Of a DNA stretch of 64,000 nucleotides, positions 29,399-37,725 are shown piece by piece; the stretch's first letter is position 1; each line of letters begins with the position of its first letter. Where the stretch lies: NCBI RefSeq assembly GCF_900110735.1, contig NZ_FOET01000006.1, forward strand, positions 124,001-188,000. The letters are read 5' to 3'. Below the pieces are notes generated by a model that saw nothing but the letters and a program-made list of their open reading frames with translations, was not told the DNA's origin and did not search any database. The DNA is from Streptomyces radiopugnans. GTDB taxonomy: Bacteria > Actinomycetota > Actinomycetes > Streptomycetales > Streptomycetaceae. Made by a program: the position numbers and the translations under genes.

Positions 29399-30241
29399 TC
29401 AGTGCGCCGTCCAGCCGCCGTCCATCACCAGGGACGCGCCGGTGACGAAGGACGCCTGCGGGCCGCAGAGGTAGGCGACGGCCTCGGCGACCTCCTCCGG
29501 TTCGATCAGCCGCTTGACGGCGGCGTCGGCGAGCATGACCTCGGAGACCACGCGGTCGGCGGGTATGCCGTGCGCCTCGGACTGATCGGCGATCTGCCGC
29601 TCCACCAGCGGGGTGCGCACATAGGCGGGGTTGACGCAGTTGGACGTGACGCCGTGCGCGGCCCCCTCCAGGGCGACGACCTTGGACAGCCCCTCCAGCC
29701 CGTGCTTGGCGCTGACGTACGCGGACTTGTAGGCGGAGGCGCGCAGCCCGTGGACCGAGGAGATGTTGACGATCCGTCCCCAGCCCCGGCCGTACATGTG
29801 CGGCAGGGCGCCGCGCACCAGCCGGAAGGGTGCCTCCAGCATCACCGTCAGCACGGTGCGGAAGACGTCCGGCGGGAAGTCCTGTATGGGGCGGACCAGT
29901 TGGAGGCCGGCGTTGTTGACCAGCACATCGGTTCCGGTGGCGGCCCGCTCGGCGGCGTCGAGGTCGGTGAGGTCGAGGTGGACCTGCTTCAGGGCGCCGG
30001 GCAGACCCTCCGCCCGCTCGGCCAGCCTCCGCAGTCCCTCGGCGTCCCGGTCCACCGCGCGGACCTCGGCGCCCGCGGCGGCCAGCCGCAGGGCGCAGGC
30101 CCTGCCGATGCCTCCGGCCGCGCCGGTGACCAGGGCGGTGCGCCCGGCGAGGTCGAGCGGCACGGCCGTGGCGCTCGGAGCCGGGCCGGAGGCGGGGGCG
30201 GAGGACGGGGGGACGGTACGCGGGGTTCGCGGCGCGGTCAT
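29399..30241 (-). CDS. bdhA: 3-hydroxybutyrate dehydrogenase (SDR)
   Basis: A 280-residue short-chain dehydrogenase of the D-3-hydroxybutyrate dehydrogenase type, converting 3-hydroxybutyrate to acetoacetate with NAD. It shows VTGAAGGIGRACALRLA, VLVNNAGLQLVRPI, IVNISSVHGLRASAYKSAY and YVSAKHGLEGLSKV (catalytic Ser, Tyr and Lys), and the ending ASFVTGASLVMDGGWTAH seen in BdhA enzymes. The ATG at 30241 is preceded at eight bases by TAGGGT on the coding strand, a leaderless arrangement. An extended Pro/Thr/Ser N-terminus precedes the core. Confidence 0.88.
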   Translation of the reverse strand: MTAPRTPRTVPPSSAPASGPAPSATAVPLDLAGRTALVTGAAGGIGRACALRLAAAGAEVRAVDRDAEGLRRLAERAEGLPGALKQVHLDLTDLDAAERAATGTDVLVNNAGLQLVRPIQDFPPDVFRTVLTVMLEAPFRLVRGALPHMYGRGWGRIVNISSVHGLRASAYKSAYVSAKHGLEGLSKVVALEGAAHGVTSNCVNPAYVRTPLVERQIADQSEAHGIPADRVVSEVMLADAAVKRLIEPEEVAEAVAYLCGPQASFVTGASLVMDGGWTAH

Positions 30242-30296
30242 GGCCAGCACCCTAGGCAGCGGCCGCTTCCCCACCGATGTGCGTCGCACCCATACT

Positions 30297-30776
30297 TCAC
30301 TCCCCCGTGGTGGTCTGGAACCACGTGGGTCCGTCGCTCCCCGCCCGCTCGATGCGCGTCAGCGCGAACTCCTCCAGCGGGGGCAGCTCGTCCGGGCCGA
30401 ACCACCCCACCTCCAGGGACTCCTCGTCGTTGACCCGCGCCCGGCCGCCCACCGCGCGGCAGCGGAAGGACATGTCCACGAACTGGCAGACGTCGCCGTT
30501 GGGGTAGCGGACCGGGGCCAGCGTCTGCACCAGCACCAGCCGCTCGGGCACGGCCCGCACCGCGGTCTCCTCGTACACCTCGCGCACCACGGCGTCGGCG
30601 GGCTGCTCGCCGGGCTCGGGGATGCCTCCGATGATCGACCAGTGGCCGGTGTCGGCCCGCCGTACGAGCAGGACGCGGCCCTCGTCGTCGAAGACGACGG
30701 CGCTGGTGCCGGGCAGGAAGAGCAGTTGCCGCCCCACGCCGGTGCGCAGCTCGCGGATGAAGTCGGGAGTCGCCAT
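30297..30776 (-). CDS. Nudix hydrolase
   Basis: A 159-residue Nudix-fold pyrophosphatase. The Nudix box runs GGIPEPGEQPADAVVREVYE with the following ETAV, so the Gly, Glu-rich REVYEE core and its metal-binding glutamates are intact. The protein is a single domain. The ATG at 30776 is preceded by TACGCT on the coding strand with six bases between, so the mRNA is probably leaderless. The substrate, likely a nucleoside diphosphate derivative, cannot be told. Confidence 0.9.
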   Translation of the reverse strand: MATPDFIRELRTGVGRQLLFLPGTSAVVFDDEGRVLLVRRADTGHWSIIGGIPEPGEQPADAVVREVYEETAVRAVPERLVLVQTLAPVRYPNGDVCQFVDMSFRCRAVGGRARVNDEESLEVGWFGPDELPPLEEFALTRIERAGSDGPTWFQTTTGE

Positions 30777-30968
30777 ACCGCGAGCGTACGGACCCCTCGC
30801 CGCCGGCCGCGGGCGGCCTCGCGGGTACGGGCGGACCCGTTGCCGCCGGAACGTATCCCGGTGTCGGCCCCAGGGGCTACGGTGTCCCCCACGTCACGGC
30901 CCGCGGCGGGCGCCCGGAAGACCTCCGGGCCCGGCGCGGCGGCCGTATGTCTCGGGGGGTCGCAGACG

Positions 30969-31997
30969 ATGGCTTCACCGGCGCTCGGATCACTGTCCGC
31001 CGCACCGGAGCGAAGCGGCGTGCCGGATGTCGCCGGTGCCGCGGTGCTGGGCTGCTGCGCCGGCTGGGTGCTGCTGTGCGCGGCCGGGCGGGACGCCCGG
31101 CCGGAGGGGGTGCTGCTGGCGGTGCTGGCGGTCGCCGCCGGGTACGCCTGCGGGCGGATCGGGGGTTCCCTGCTTCCGGTCGCCGCGCCCGCCGGGGCGG
31201 CTCTGGCCGGGCTGGTCTCGCTTCTGCTCTCCCCCGTCTTCCCGCTGCCGGATCCGTCGGCCACCGTGCCGGCCGGCCGGGCGGGCGCCGAGGCGGCGCT
31301 GGCGGTGCTCACGGCGGGCGCGGCGTGCTGCGCCGCGTGGGCGGCCGGGAGCGCGCGGGCGCGGCGGCTGCTGCACACACTGGTCCTGGCGGCCGCGGCG
31401 GCGGCGCTGGCGACCGGCTCGCCCGCCGGGTGCGCCGCGGCGCTCGGGGTGCTGCTGTGCTCGCTGGCCGCGGGCCGGACACGCCGCAGACTGCCGGCGC
31501 TGGCCGTTCTGGCGGCGGCCGCCGCGGCCGTGGCGGGCGCCGTCTGGGCGGTGGCCGGCGGCTCGCTGCCGGCGGCGCTGGAGAGGCCGCTCCAGGAGCC
31601 GCTCACCTCGCAGCGGATCGTGCTGTGGCGGGAGGCCCTGGCGCTCGCGGCGGAGCATCCGGTGCGCGGCGCGGGGCCCGACCGGTTCGGCGCGCTGAAC
31701 CGGGCCGCCGAGCAGGGTGCCGCCCCGGACGGCAAGCCGCACTCGGCGCCGCTGCAGGCCGCGGCCGAGCAGGGGGTGCCCGGTGTGCTGCTGCTGGGGG
31801 CCGCCTTCGGCTGGGTACTGCTCGCGCTGTACCGGTCGCCGCGCCCGACGCCGGTGGTGCTGGCGGCGGGCGCGGCGCTCACGGGGCTGGCCGCGGTGGC
31901 GAGCGTGGGCAACGCGCTGAGCTTCAACCAGATCACCATGGGCGCGGGGCTGCTGGTGGGGCTGGCGACCGCCGGGGAGGGCGGGGAGGTCCCGTAG
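30969..31997 (+). CDS. O-antigen-ligase/polymerase-like membrane protein
   Basis: A 342-residue very hydrophobic Ala/Leu/Gly-rich protein with about eight to ten membrane segments. One larger outside loop (about residues 200-265) contains SQRIVLWREALALAAEHPVRGAGPDRFG, split here by its Arg and His residues, which resembles the Wzy_C/O-antigen ligase loop. Such proteins transfer or polymerise lipid-linked glycans at the outer face of the membrane. The ATG at 30969 has only a weak ribosome site. It does not sit in a glycan gene cluster, so its substrate is unknown. Confidence 0.65.
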   Translation: MASPALGSLSAAPERSGVPDVAGAAVLGCCAGWVLLCAAGRDARPEGVLLAVLAVAAGYACGRIGGSLLPVAAPAGAALAGLVSLLLSPVFPLPDPSATVPAGRAGAEAALAVLTAGAACCAAWAAGSARARRLLHTLVLAAAAAALATGSPAGCAAALGVLLCSLAAGRTRRRLPALAVLAAAAAAVAGAVWAVAGGSLPAALERPLQEPLTSQRIVLWREALALAAEHPVRGAGPDRFGALNRAAEQGAAPDGKPHSAPLQAAAEQGVPGVLLLGAAFGWVLLALYRSPRPTPVVLAAGAALTGLAAVASVGNALSFNQITMGAGLLVGLATAGEGGEVP

Positions 31998-32075
31998 CGG
32001 ACCGCGGGGGCGAACGGAGCGCGGCGGGCCCGGCGGGGACGCGGGCGCTCGGCCTGTCCGCTCGGCCTGTCCGGC

Positions 32076-32867
32076 TCAGCCGGTCCGTACGGCGCGGTCC
32101 GCCACCAGCAGCCGCCCCTCGGCGTAACCGCGTGCGGGGCCGGGCAGTTCGGTGGGCCTGCCGCTGTGGAGGACGGTCAGACCGCCGGTGGGGGGCGCCG
32201 TCGGGTCCGGTTCCGCGCCGATGCGCCGCAGCGCCTGGGCGGCGACCGCGGCGGCCGAGCCGTACAGCACCGGATCGGGGGCCGGCGGGGAGCCGACGGC
32301 GGCGCGGATGCGCTCGGCGACCAGTTCGTAGTGGGTGCAGCCCAGCACCACCGACCGCACCGCGCGCGGGGTGAGGGCGGCGGCCGCGGCGACGGCGGCG
32401 TCGACGGCGGCCTCGTCCCCCTTCTCCACGGCGTCGGCCAGCCCGTGGCAGGGCACCTCGGTGATCTCGGCCCCGTTGCCGAACCGGGCGATGAGGCGGC
32501 GCTGGTAGGGGCTGCCGGTGGTGGCGGGGGTGGCCCAGACGGCCAGGGGCCCGCCCGCGGCGGCGGCCGGCTTGACGGCGGGCACCGTGCCGACCACCGG
32601 CACCGCGGGCTCGAGCTCGGCGCGCAACACCTCCAGGGCGTGCACGGAGGCGGTGTTGCAGGCGACGATCAGTGCGTCGGGCCCGTACGCGGCGGCCGCC
32701 CGCGCGCAGTCCAGGGCGCGGGCGGTGATGTCCTCGGCGGTCCGCGGCCCCCAGGGCATGCTGTCGGGGGCGGACGACAGGACGAGGTCGGCGTCGGGTC
32801 TCGCACGCCGCACCGCGGCCGCGGCGGCCAGCAACCCGATCCCGGAGTCCAGAAGCGCGATTCTCAC
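32076..32867 (-). CDS. Glutamate/aspartate racemase-family protein
   Basis: A 263-residue member of the Asp/Glu racemase family. The start VRIALLDSGIGLL carries the DSG motif; the two catalytic cysteines are in VACNTASVHALE (about Cys74) and VVLGCTHYELV (about Cys186). Glutamate racemase makes D-glutamate for peptidoglycan. This gene could be a second or specialised copy, since its surroundings are not the usual rph/metallo-hydrolase neighbourhood of Streptomyces murI. The GTG at 32867 has TACGCT on the coding strand seven bases upstream, a leaderless start. A 13-base tandem duplication (32047-32072) lies just past its stop. Confidence 0.8.
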   Translation of the reverse strand: MRIALLDSGIGLLAAAAAVRRARPDADLVLSSAPDSMPWGPRTAEDITARALDCARAAAAYGPDALIVACNTASVHALEVLRAELEPAVPVVGTVPAVKPAAAAGGPLAVWATPATTGSPYQRRLIARFGNGAEITEVPCHGLADAVEKGDEAAVDAAVAAAAALTPRAVRSVVLGCTHYELVAERIRAAVGSPPAPDPVLYGSAAAVAAQALRRIGAEPDPTAPPTGGLTVLHSGRPTELPGPARGYAEGRLLVADRAVRTG

Positions 32868-32950
32868 GGACCACAGCGTACGGGCACGGGCGGGCGCGGC
32901 GCCCATCGGACGGCCCGGCCGGCGCCGTGCGCGCGGCCACCCGGGGGAGG

Positions 32951-34204
32951 TCACTTGCGGCCGGGCGTCCACTGCATGCCCCAGCCGTAGGCCTGGTCCA
33001 CCGTCCGCTGCGGGCTCACCCCGCGTTCGGGCACCAGGAAGCGCGACTCGCGCTGGACGACGAGGTCGCCTCCCTGGTTGGTGATCAGCGCCAGGCCGCA
33101 GACGGTGGAGGGAAGGGTGCACTCGTCGAGGGAGAAGTCGACGGGCGCGCCGTGCTGCGGGGTGAGCGTCACCGTGGCGTGGAGTCCGGCGAAGCTGCGG
33201 GCGCCCTCGTAGATCGTGACGAAGATCAGGACACGCCGGAACCTCTCCTTGTGGTCGAGGTTGACCGTGAGGTTCTCGCCGGTCTCCACGGCGCCGGTGC
33301 GGTCGTCGCCGTCGAGGTGGATGTACGGCGGACGGTGCAGTGCCCCGAAGGCGTTGCCGAGGGCCTGGACGACCCCCTTGCTGCCGTCGGTGAGCTCGTA
33401 CAGGGCGCACAGGTCCAGGTCGAGGTCCGCGTGCATCGCCATGGCCCGGCCCAGCTTGCTCCCCCAGCCCCTGGACTGCTTGCGCGTCTGCCAGTTGAGG
33501 TTGACCCGCATCGTGCCGGAGGTGCCGCCCTGCTTGGCGAGGGAGACGGTGGGGGCCTCCTTGGTCAGGGTGACCTTGCTCAGCCGCACCGGCTGCGGCG
33601 CGGGCCGCGGCGGCGCGGCGGCGACGGGGGCCGCCGGCACGGGGGCCGCGGGGGCGGAGCGGGACGGCGGCGCCTGCGGCTCGTCGACGGTGATCCCGAA
33701 GTCGGTGGCGAGGCCGGCCAGTCCGCTGTCGTAGCCCTGCCCGACGGCCCGGAACTTCCAGGCGCCCTGCCTGCGGTAGAGCTCGCCGAGGACGAAGGCG
33801 GTCTCGACGGTGGCGTCCCGGCTGTCGAACCGGGCGAGTTCGGCCCCGCTGCCGGCGTCGAGCACCCGTATGCACAGCCCCGGCACCCGGCCGAAGTCCC
33901 CGCCGTCCGCGGAGGCGGCGACGACGACCTTCTCGACGGCGGGCTCGAGGCGGGCGAGGTCCACGGCGAGGGTGTCGGTCACGGCACCGCCCGCGGGGCG
34001 CTTGCCCTCGTGGCGCACGGCGCCCGAGGCGTGCCGCGCCTGGTTGTAGAAGACGAGGTCGCCGTCCGAGCGGACCCTGCCCGAGGAGGCCAGCAGCAGT
34101 GCCGAGGCGTCCACGTCCGGCACCCCCGGCCCGGTGCGCCATCCCACCTCGACCCGGACCGAGTCCGCGGGAACCGGGACGTTGGCGCCTTTGAGCATGG
34201 TCAT
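32951..34204 (-). CDS. TerD-family protein, two TerD domains
   Basis: A 417-residue protein with two TerD (tellurium-resistance/stress) domains. The first covers about residues 1-175 (MLKGANVPVPAD, DLVFYNQARHASGAV, ELARFDSRDATVETAFVLGE). After a Pro/Ala linker (about 178-205) the second starts RLSKVTLTKEAPTVSL and contains DLDLCALYELTDGS and HLDGDDRTG, acidic loops that bind calcium in the family. The ATG at 34204 follows GGAGG by seven bases. TerD proteins are cytoplasmic stress factors of uncertain biochemistry, and Streptomyces has many copies. It is upstream of and in line with the racemase-like gene. Confidence 0.9.
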   Translation of the reverse strand: MTMLKGANVPVPADSVRVEVGWRTGPGVPDVDASALLLASSGRVRSDGDLVFYNQARHASGAVRHEGKRPAGGAVTDTLAVDLARLEPAVEKVVVAASADGGDFGRVPGLCIRVLDAGSGAELARFDSRDATVETAFVLGELYRRQGAWKFRAVGQGYDSGLAGLATDFGITVDEPQAPPSRSAPAAPVPAAPVAAAPPRPAPQPVRLSKVTLTKEAPTVSLAKQGGTSGTMRVNLNWQTRKQSRGWGSKLGRAMAMHADLDLDLCALYELTDGSKGVVQALGNAFGALHRPPYIHLDGDDRTGAVETGENLTVNLDHKERFRRVLIFVTIYEGARSFAGLHATVTLTPQHGAPVDFSLDECTLPSTVCGLALITNQGGDLVVQRESRFLVPERGVSPQRTVDQAYGWGMQWTPGRK

Positions 34205-34488
34205 GCTTCCCCCTCCGTGCCGGGCCGTCCGCGCCCTCCGCGTTCCGCCGGGCCACCAAACCTATTGCAGCGGGCCGCCTGCCGGGACGTGCGGGAACCG
34301 GTTTTCCCCCGCCGGGCATCCCCGTCGGCCTCCGCCGGCCCGCTCCCCGGTCCTCTCACCCCCGGGCAGGCGGGATGACCGTTTTCTTCTCCTTTGGCCA
34401 CAGCCGCGGCCGATGACCGCGGAGAACCCGTCAAATGACCTTCTTTTCGCTCTCCCCAACCAGCACATCGTGGGCTTAACTTATGAGT

Positions 34489-34953
34489 ATGACGTCCCCC
34501 CGCAGCACCTACGGCGGTGGCTACTACAGCGCGCCGTCCTTCGCTGACACCCCGATCTACGACAGCCTGGTCGCCGAGCGGGGCACCCCTCAGATCGCAC
34601 CCATACGCGTTCCGGCCTCCCCGTACGAGACCTCGGACCATCTGCCCGCCCTCCCGGCCGCGCTGCCCGCGCTGCCCTCGGGGCCCTCCTACCAGTCGCA
34701 GCCGGCCCGGGGCTACCCGGCCCCGGCCTACCCGCAGCCCGCGCCGGTCCAGCAGCCCGCGCCGCTGCAGCAGGCGCCCGCGCCGTACATCCCGCAGCAG
34801 GCCACCGCGCCGCGCGGCGGGTACGGCTACCCGCAGCAGCCGCAGCCGCAGCAGATGCGTCCGGTCGCCGCCCGCCCGGCGCCCGCCCAGAGCCCGTACC
34901 CCGGCTCGTACGAGGAGCCCTACGGCCACTCGTACCAGGGGCGCGGTTACTGA
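34489..34953 (+). CDS. Pro/Gln/Tyr-rich small protein (DUF6643-like)
   Basis: A 154-residue protein whose first 35 residues look folded or conserved (MTSPRSTYGGGYYSAPSFAD, then TPIYDSLVAERGTPQIAPIR) while the rest is a disordered Pro/Gln/Tyr/Ala stretch with repeats such as PAPVQQPAPLQQAPAP. The ATG at 34489 is preferred over one at 34483 because TAACTT (34477-34482) would place the RNA start at it. Similar proteins are conserved in Streptomyces without a known function. It is divergent from TerD with a 284-base gap. Confidence 0.72.
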   Translation: MTSPRSTYGGGYYSAPSFADTPIYDSLVAERGTPQIAPIRVPASPYETSDHLPALPAALPALPSGPSYQSQPARGYPAPAYPQPAPVQQPAPLQQAPAPYIPQQATAPRGGYGYPQQPQPQQMRPVAARPAPAQSPYPGSYEEPYGHSYQGRGY

Positions 34954-34990
34954 CCCGCCGACTGTCCGACCCGGGTGGCAGGATGGGCGC

Positions 34991-35818
34991 ATGACCACGT
35001 CCACACTGGCCGCGCTCAACGTCTACCCGGTGAAGTCGTTCGCGGGCGCCGGCACCGCCCGTGCCGTCGTGGAGCCATGGGGACTGTCGGGGGACCGGCG
35101 CTGGATGGCGGCCGGTCCCGACGGCGCACCGCTCACCCAGCGCGGGCACCCGCGCCTCGCACTGGCCGCCGCCGAGCCACTGCCCGGCGGCGGCCTGCGG
35201 CTGTCCGCTCCCGGAATGCCTCCGCTGACCGTCGAGGTGCCGGATCCGGCCTCGGGCACCGAGGTGTTCGAGGTGTGGCGCACCAAGGTGGAGGCGGTGC
35301 CCGCGTCCGGTGAGGCGCACGGCTGGCTGACGGAGTATCTGGGGACGGACGCGCGGCTGGTCCACATGGACGCGCCCGAGCACCGGCGTCCGGTCACCTC
35401 CTCGCACGGCCGCCCCGGCGAAACGGTGAGCCTCGCCGACTCGTTCCCGGTGCTGCTCACCACGGTGTCGTCGCTGGACGCCCTCAATCTGCTGATAGAG
35501 CAGGGGGATCACCCGGACGAGGGTCCGCTGCCGATGGACCGCTTCCGGCCCAACGTGGTCGTCGAGGGCACCGCGCCCTGGTCCGAGGACGGCTGGCGCC
35601 GCATCCGGATCGGCGAGGTGTCCTTCCGGGTGGCCAAGCCCTGCGGCCGCTGCGTGGTGACCACGACCGACCAGGCCACGGCCGAGCGGGGCAAGGAGCC
35701 GCTGCGCACCCTGGCCAGGCACCGCCGCTCCGGCGACCGGCTGCTGTTCGGGCAGCTCCTCGTTCCCGAGAACACCGGCACCCTGCGCACGGGAGACCTC
35801 TTGGAGGTCCTGGACTGA
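34991..35818 (+). CDS. MOSC-domain protein
   Basis: A 275-residue protein with an N-terminal MOSC_N beta-barrel (LAALNVYPVKSFAGAG, WGLSGDRRWM) and a C-terminal MOSC domain (RFRPNVVVEG, then FRVAKPCGRCVVTTTDQ, with the conserved Cys near residue 218). MOSC proteins bind sulfurated molybdenum cofactor and reduce N-hydroxylated compounds or carry sulfur. The ATG at 34991 has CAGGAT six bases upstream, so the transcript may be leaderless. It stands alone. Confidence 0.88.
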   Translation: MTTSTLAALNVYPVKSFAGAGTARAVVEPWGLSGDRRWMAAGPDGAPLTQRGHPRLALAAAEPLPGGGLRLSAPGMPPLTVEVPDPASGTEVFEVWRTKVEAVPASGEAHGWLTEYLGTDARLVHMDAPEHRRPVTSSHGRPGETVSLADSFPVLLTTVSSLDALNLLIEQGDHPDEGPLPMDRFRPNVVVEGTAPWSEDGWRRIRIGEVSFRVAKPCGRCVVTTTDQATAERGKEPLRTLARHRRSGDRLLFGQLLVPENTGTLRTGDLLEVLD

Positions 35819-35826
35819 CGGGCTCG

Positions 35827-36161
35827 GGTGGCACGGCGGGGCCGGATGAGGCCCCGCACGCGCGGGGTCCCCACCGGGCGCCGTTCGTCCTGCTCGCCGT
35901 CAAGCAGGTCGTGCGGCCCCGCCGTGCCACCTGGCGGTCCGGGAGAGGAGCGCCGCTCCACGCCCCGCTCCCGGGTGCGCACCGCCCGATCGGGCGGCCC
36001 CTCCCGGCGCCGGCGGCCACGGGGCGATCGGCCCGGGCAGGGCCCGGGCGCCGCCGGGCGGCCGGGAGCCTTTCCGAGGGCGTCCCCATGGAACGGAACA
36101 CGGAGGCTGCGCCGCACCGGCTCGCCCATGGGCGGCCGGACGGCGAAGGCGCACCGCCACG
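35827..36161. other. Convergent gap with nested inverted repeats and two CGATCG-centred palindromes
   Basis: The gap after the MOSC gene is highly structured. An 18-base arm (35827-35844) is repeated inverted at 35914-35931. Inside, GCGGGGCC can pair with GGCCCCGC (35850-35857), which can also pair with GCGGGG (35862-35867). A perfect 16-base palindrome CCGCCCGATCGGGCGG lies at 35982-35997 and an imperfect one GGGGCGATCGGCCC at 36021-36034. A 25-codon frame (36088-36165) has no convincing ribosome site. The first structure may be a terminator; the palindromes look like regulator sites. Confidence 0.45.
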
Positions 36162-37481
36162 TTAGGCAACGGGAGGTTGCGGGAACGTTGCGCCCCGGCT
36201 GCGCGGGGCGCCCGCCCCCCGCGGGCGTCCGATCCCGTACGCGTCGCGCAGGGCTTCCAGCCGTGCGCCGGGCACCGCCCCGGCCTCCGGGGGCAGCGCG
36301 CCGACCAGGGCCTCCCATGCCTGGAGGTCGTCCTCCCCCCAGGGGGTGCGCACCCAGGTGTCCAGCAGTTCCGGATCCCGGCGGGCGAGCAGCGCCCGCC
36401 GCAGCCTGTCCTCCAGCTGCCGCCGCATCCGCACCACCCCGGGCGCCTCGGACAGCGGCAGCAGCGGACCGCGGTAGGCGGCCAGCGCGGTGGACGGGTC
36501 GCCGGCGTCCAGGGCCTCGGCGACCGTGTCGCGGTCGGTGCGCACCCGGGCGGTCAGACGGTACGGGCGGGAGGCCAGCAGCGGGCCCAGCACCCCGCGC
36601 AGCCGGGACAGTTCGGCGCGCAGGGTGACGGGGCTGACGTCGCGTTCGCCGTACAGCTCCAGGGCGAGCCGGCCGCCGGAGAGCCCCTCGGGGTGGGAGG
36701 CGAGCAGCAGCACGATCTCGCTGTGCCGCGCCCCCAGCCGTACCGGCGCCTCGGACCGGCCGGTGTGGAGCAGGGCGCCGTCGCGGCCCAGGACCTCCAG
36801 GAGGCGGACCGGGGCGGCGGCCGGGAACAGGGCGGCGAGCTGGGCCTCGGCAGCCCGGGCGGTGGCCTGGACGAGGGCGAGGCTGTGCGGTGAGGCGAGG
36901 TGGTCGCCGCCGGTGATGTCCACGACGCCCAGCACCCGGCGGGTGCGCGGATCGCGGACGGGGGCCGCGGCGCAGGTCCAGGGCTGGGCGGGACGGCAGT
37001 AGTGCTCGGCGGCGAAGATCTGCACCGGGTGTCCGAGGGCGAGCGCGGTGCCGGGGGCGTTGGTCCCGGCGTGGGACTCGGACCAGCGGGCGCCGGGGAC
37101 GAAGTTCACCCGCTCCGCGCGCCGCCTGACCTCCGCGTGGCCCTCCACCCACAGAATCCGGCCCTGCTCGTCGCAGACCGACAGCAGGTGGGCGCCCTCC
37201 TCGGCGATGCCTCCCAGCAGCTCCCGGAACAGCGGCATGACCCGGCCCAGGAGGTGCTCCCGGCGGTGGGCGTCGAGGTCGTCGTCGACGAGGTCCACGG
37301 GGGCCACCTGGTCCGCTCCGACCGACGCCCTGGCCGAGCGCTGCCAGGAGTCGGCTATCAGTCGGCGCACGGGCGCGCCGACCGCTCCCCCGGCCAGGAA
37401 CGCCTCGTGGGCGCGGCGCACCGCCCCGGACCGTTCGGCCGGGTCCGCACCCGCCTCCAGCGCCAGCCATTGTCTGAACAC
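36162..37481 (-). CDS. GAF-domain transcriptional regulator
   Basis: A 439-residue regulator. The N-terminal third resembles the AcoR-type sensor: LIADSWQRSARASVGAD, then a GAF domain (about residues 95-235) with LLSVCDEQGRILWVEGHAE, ESHAGTNAPGTALALG and the AEHYC signature. The C-terminal part (about 260-335) reads as a winged-helix-like domain (RHSEIVLLLASHPEGLSGGR, VTLRAELSRLRGVLGP). The GTG at 37481 is chosen over the longer frame to 37517, since conserved sequence begins at FRQWLALEAG. Such proteins often control alcohol or aldehyde metabolism genes. It is divergent from phosphoketolase, a candidate target. Confidence 0.75.
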   Translation of the reverse strand: MFRQWLALEAGADPAERSGAVRRAHEAFLAGGAVGAPVRRLIADSWQRSARASVGADQVAPVDLVDDDLDAHRREHLLGRVMPLFRELLGGIAEEGAHLLSVCDEQGRILWVEGHAEVRRRAERVNFVPGARWSESHAGTNAPGTALALGHPVQIFAAEHYCRPAQPWTCAAAPVRDPRTRRVLGVVDITGGDHLASPHSLALVQATARAAEAQLAALFPAAAPVRLLEVLGRDGALLHTGRSEAPVRLGARHSEIVLLLASHPEGLSGGRLALELYGERDVSPVTLRAELSRLRGVLGPLLASRPYRLTARVRTDRDTVAEALDAGDPSTALAAYRGPLLPLSEAPGVVRMRRQLEDRLRRALLARRDPELLDTWVRTPWGEDDLQAWEALVGALPPEAGAVPGARLEALRDAYGIGRPRGAGAPRSRGATFPQPPVA

Positions 37482-37725
37482 GCCGCCATCGTGCTGCCGG
37501 GGAGGGCGCCGCGGCAACCGGACGGCGGACGCGGAGTGTCGCGCGGGCGCCCGTCACGGCGCGCGGCCTGCGCCCGGGCGGTGCGCACGGGTGTGGCCGA
37601 CCGCGCGGAGGGGACACGGGGCACAGGCGCCGCGTGTCCCGGAGGGCCCCGAAGCCTCCGAGGGCCGGCCGGGCGGCGGCCCGAGTGACAGCCCGAGCCA
37701 CGACCGAGCCACGACCGGAGGTTCC

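Noticed and set aside
36088-36165. 25-codon frame MERNTEAAPHRLAHGRPDGE...
   Set aside because: No convincing ribosome site, and its codons overlap the 3' end of the GAF regulator gene. Mentioned only in the region note.
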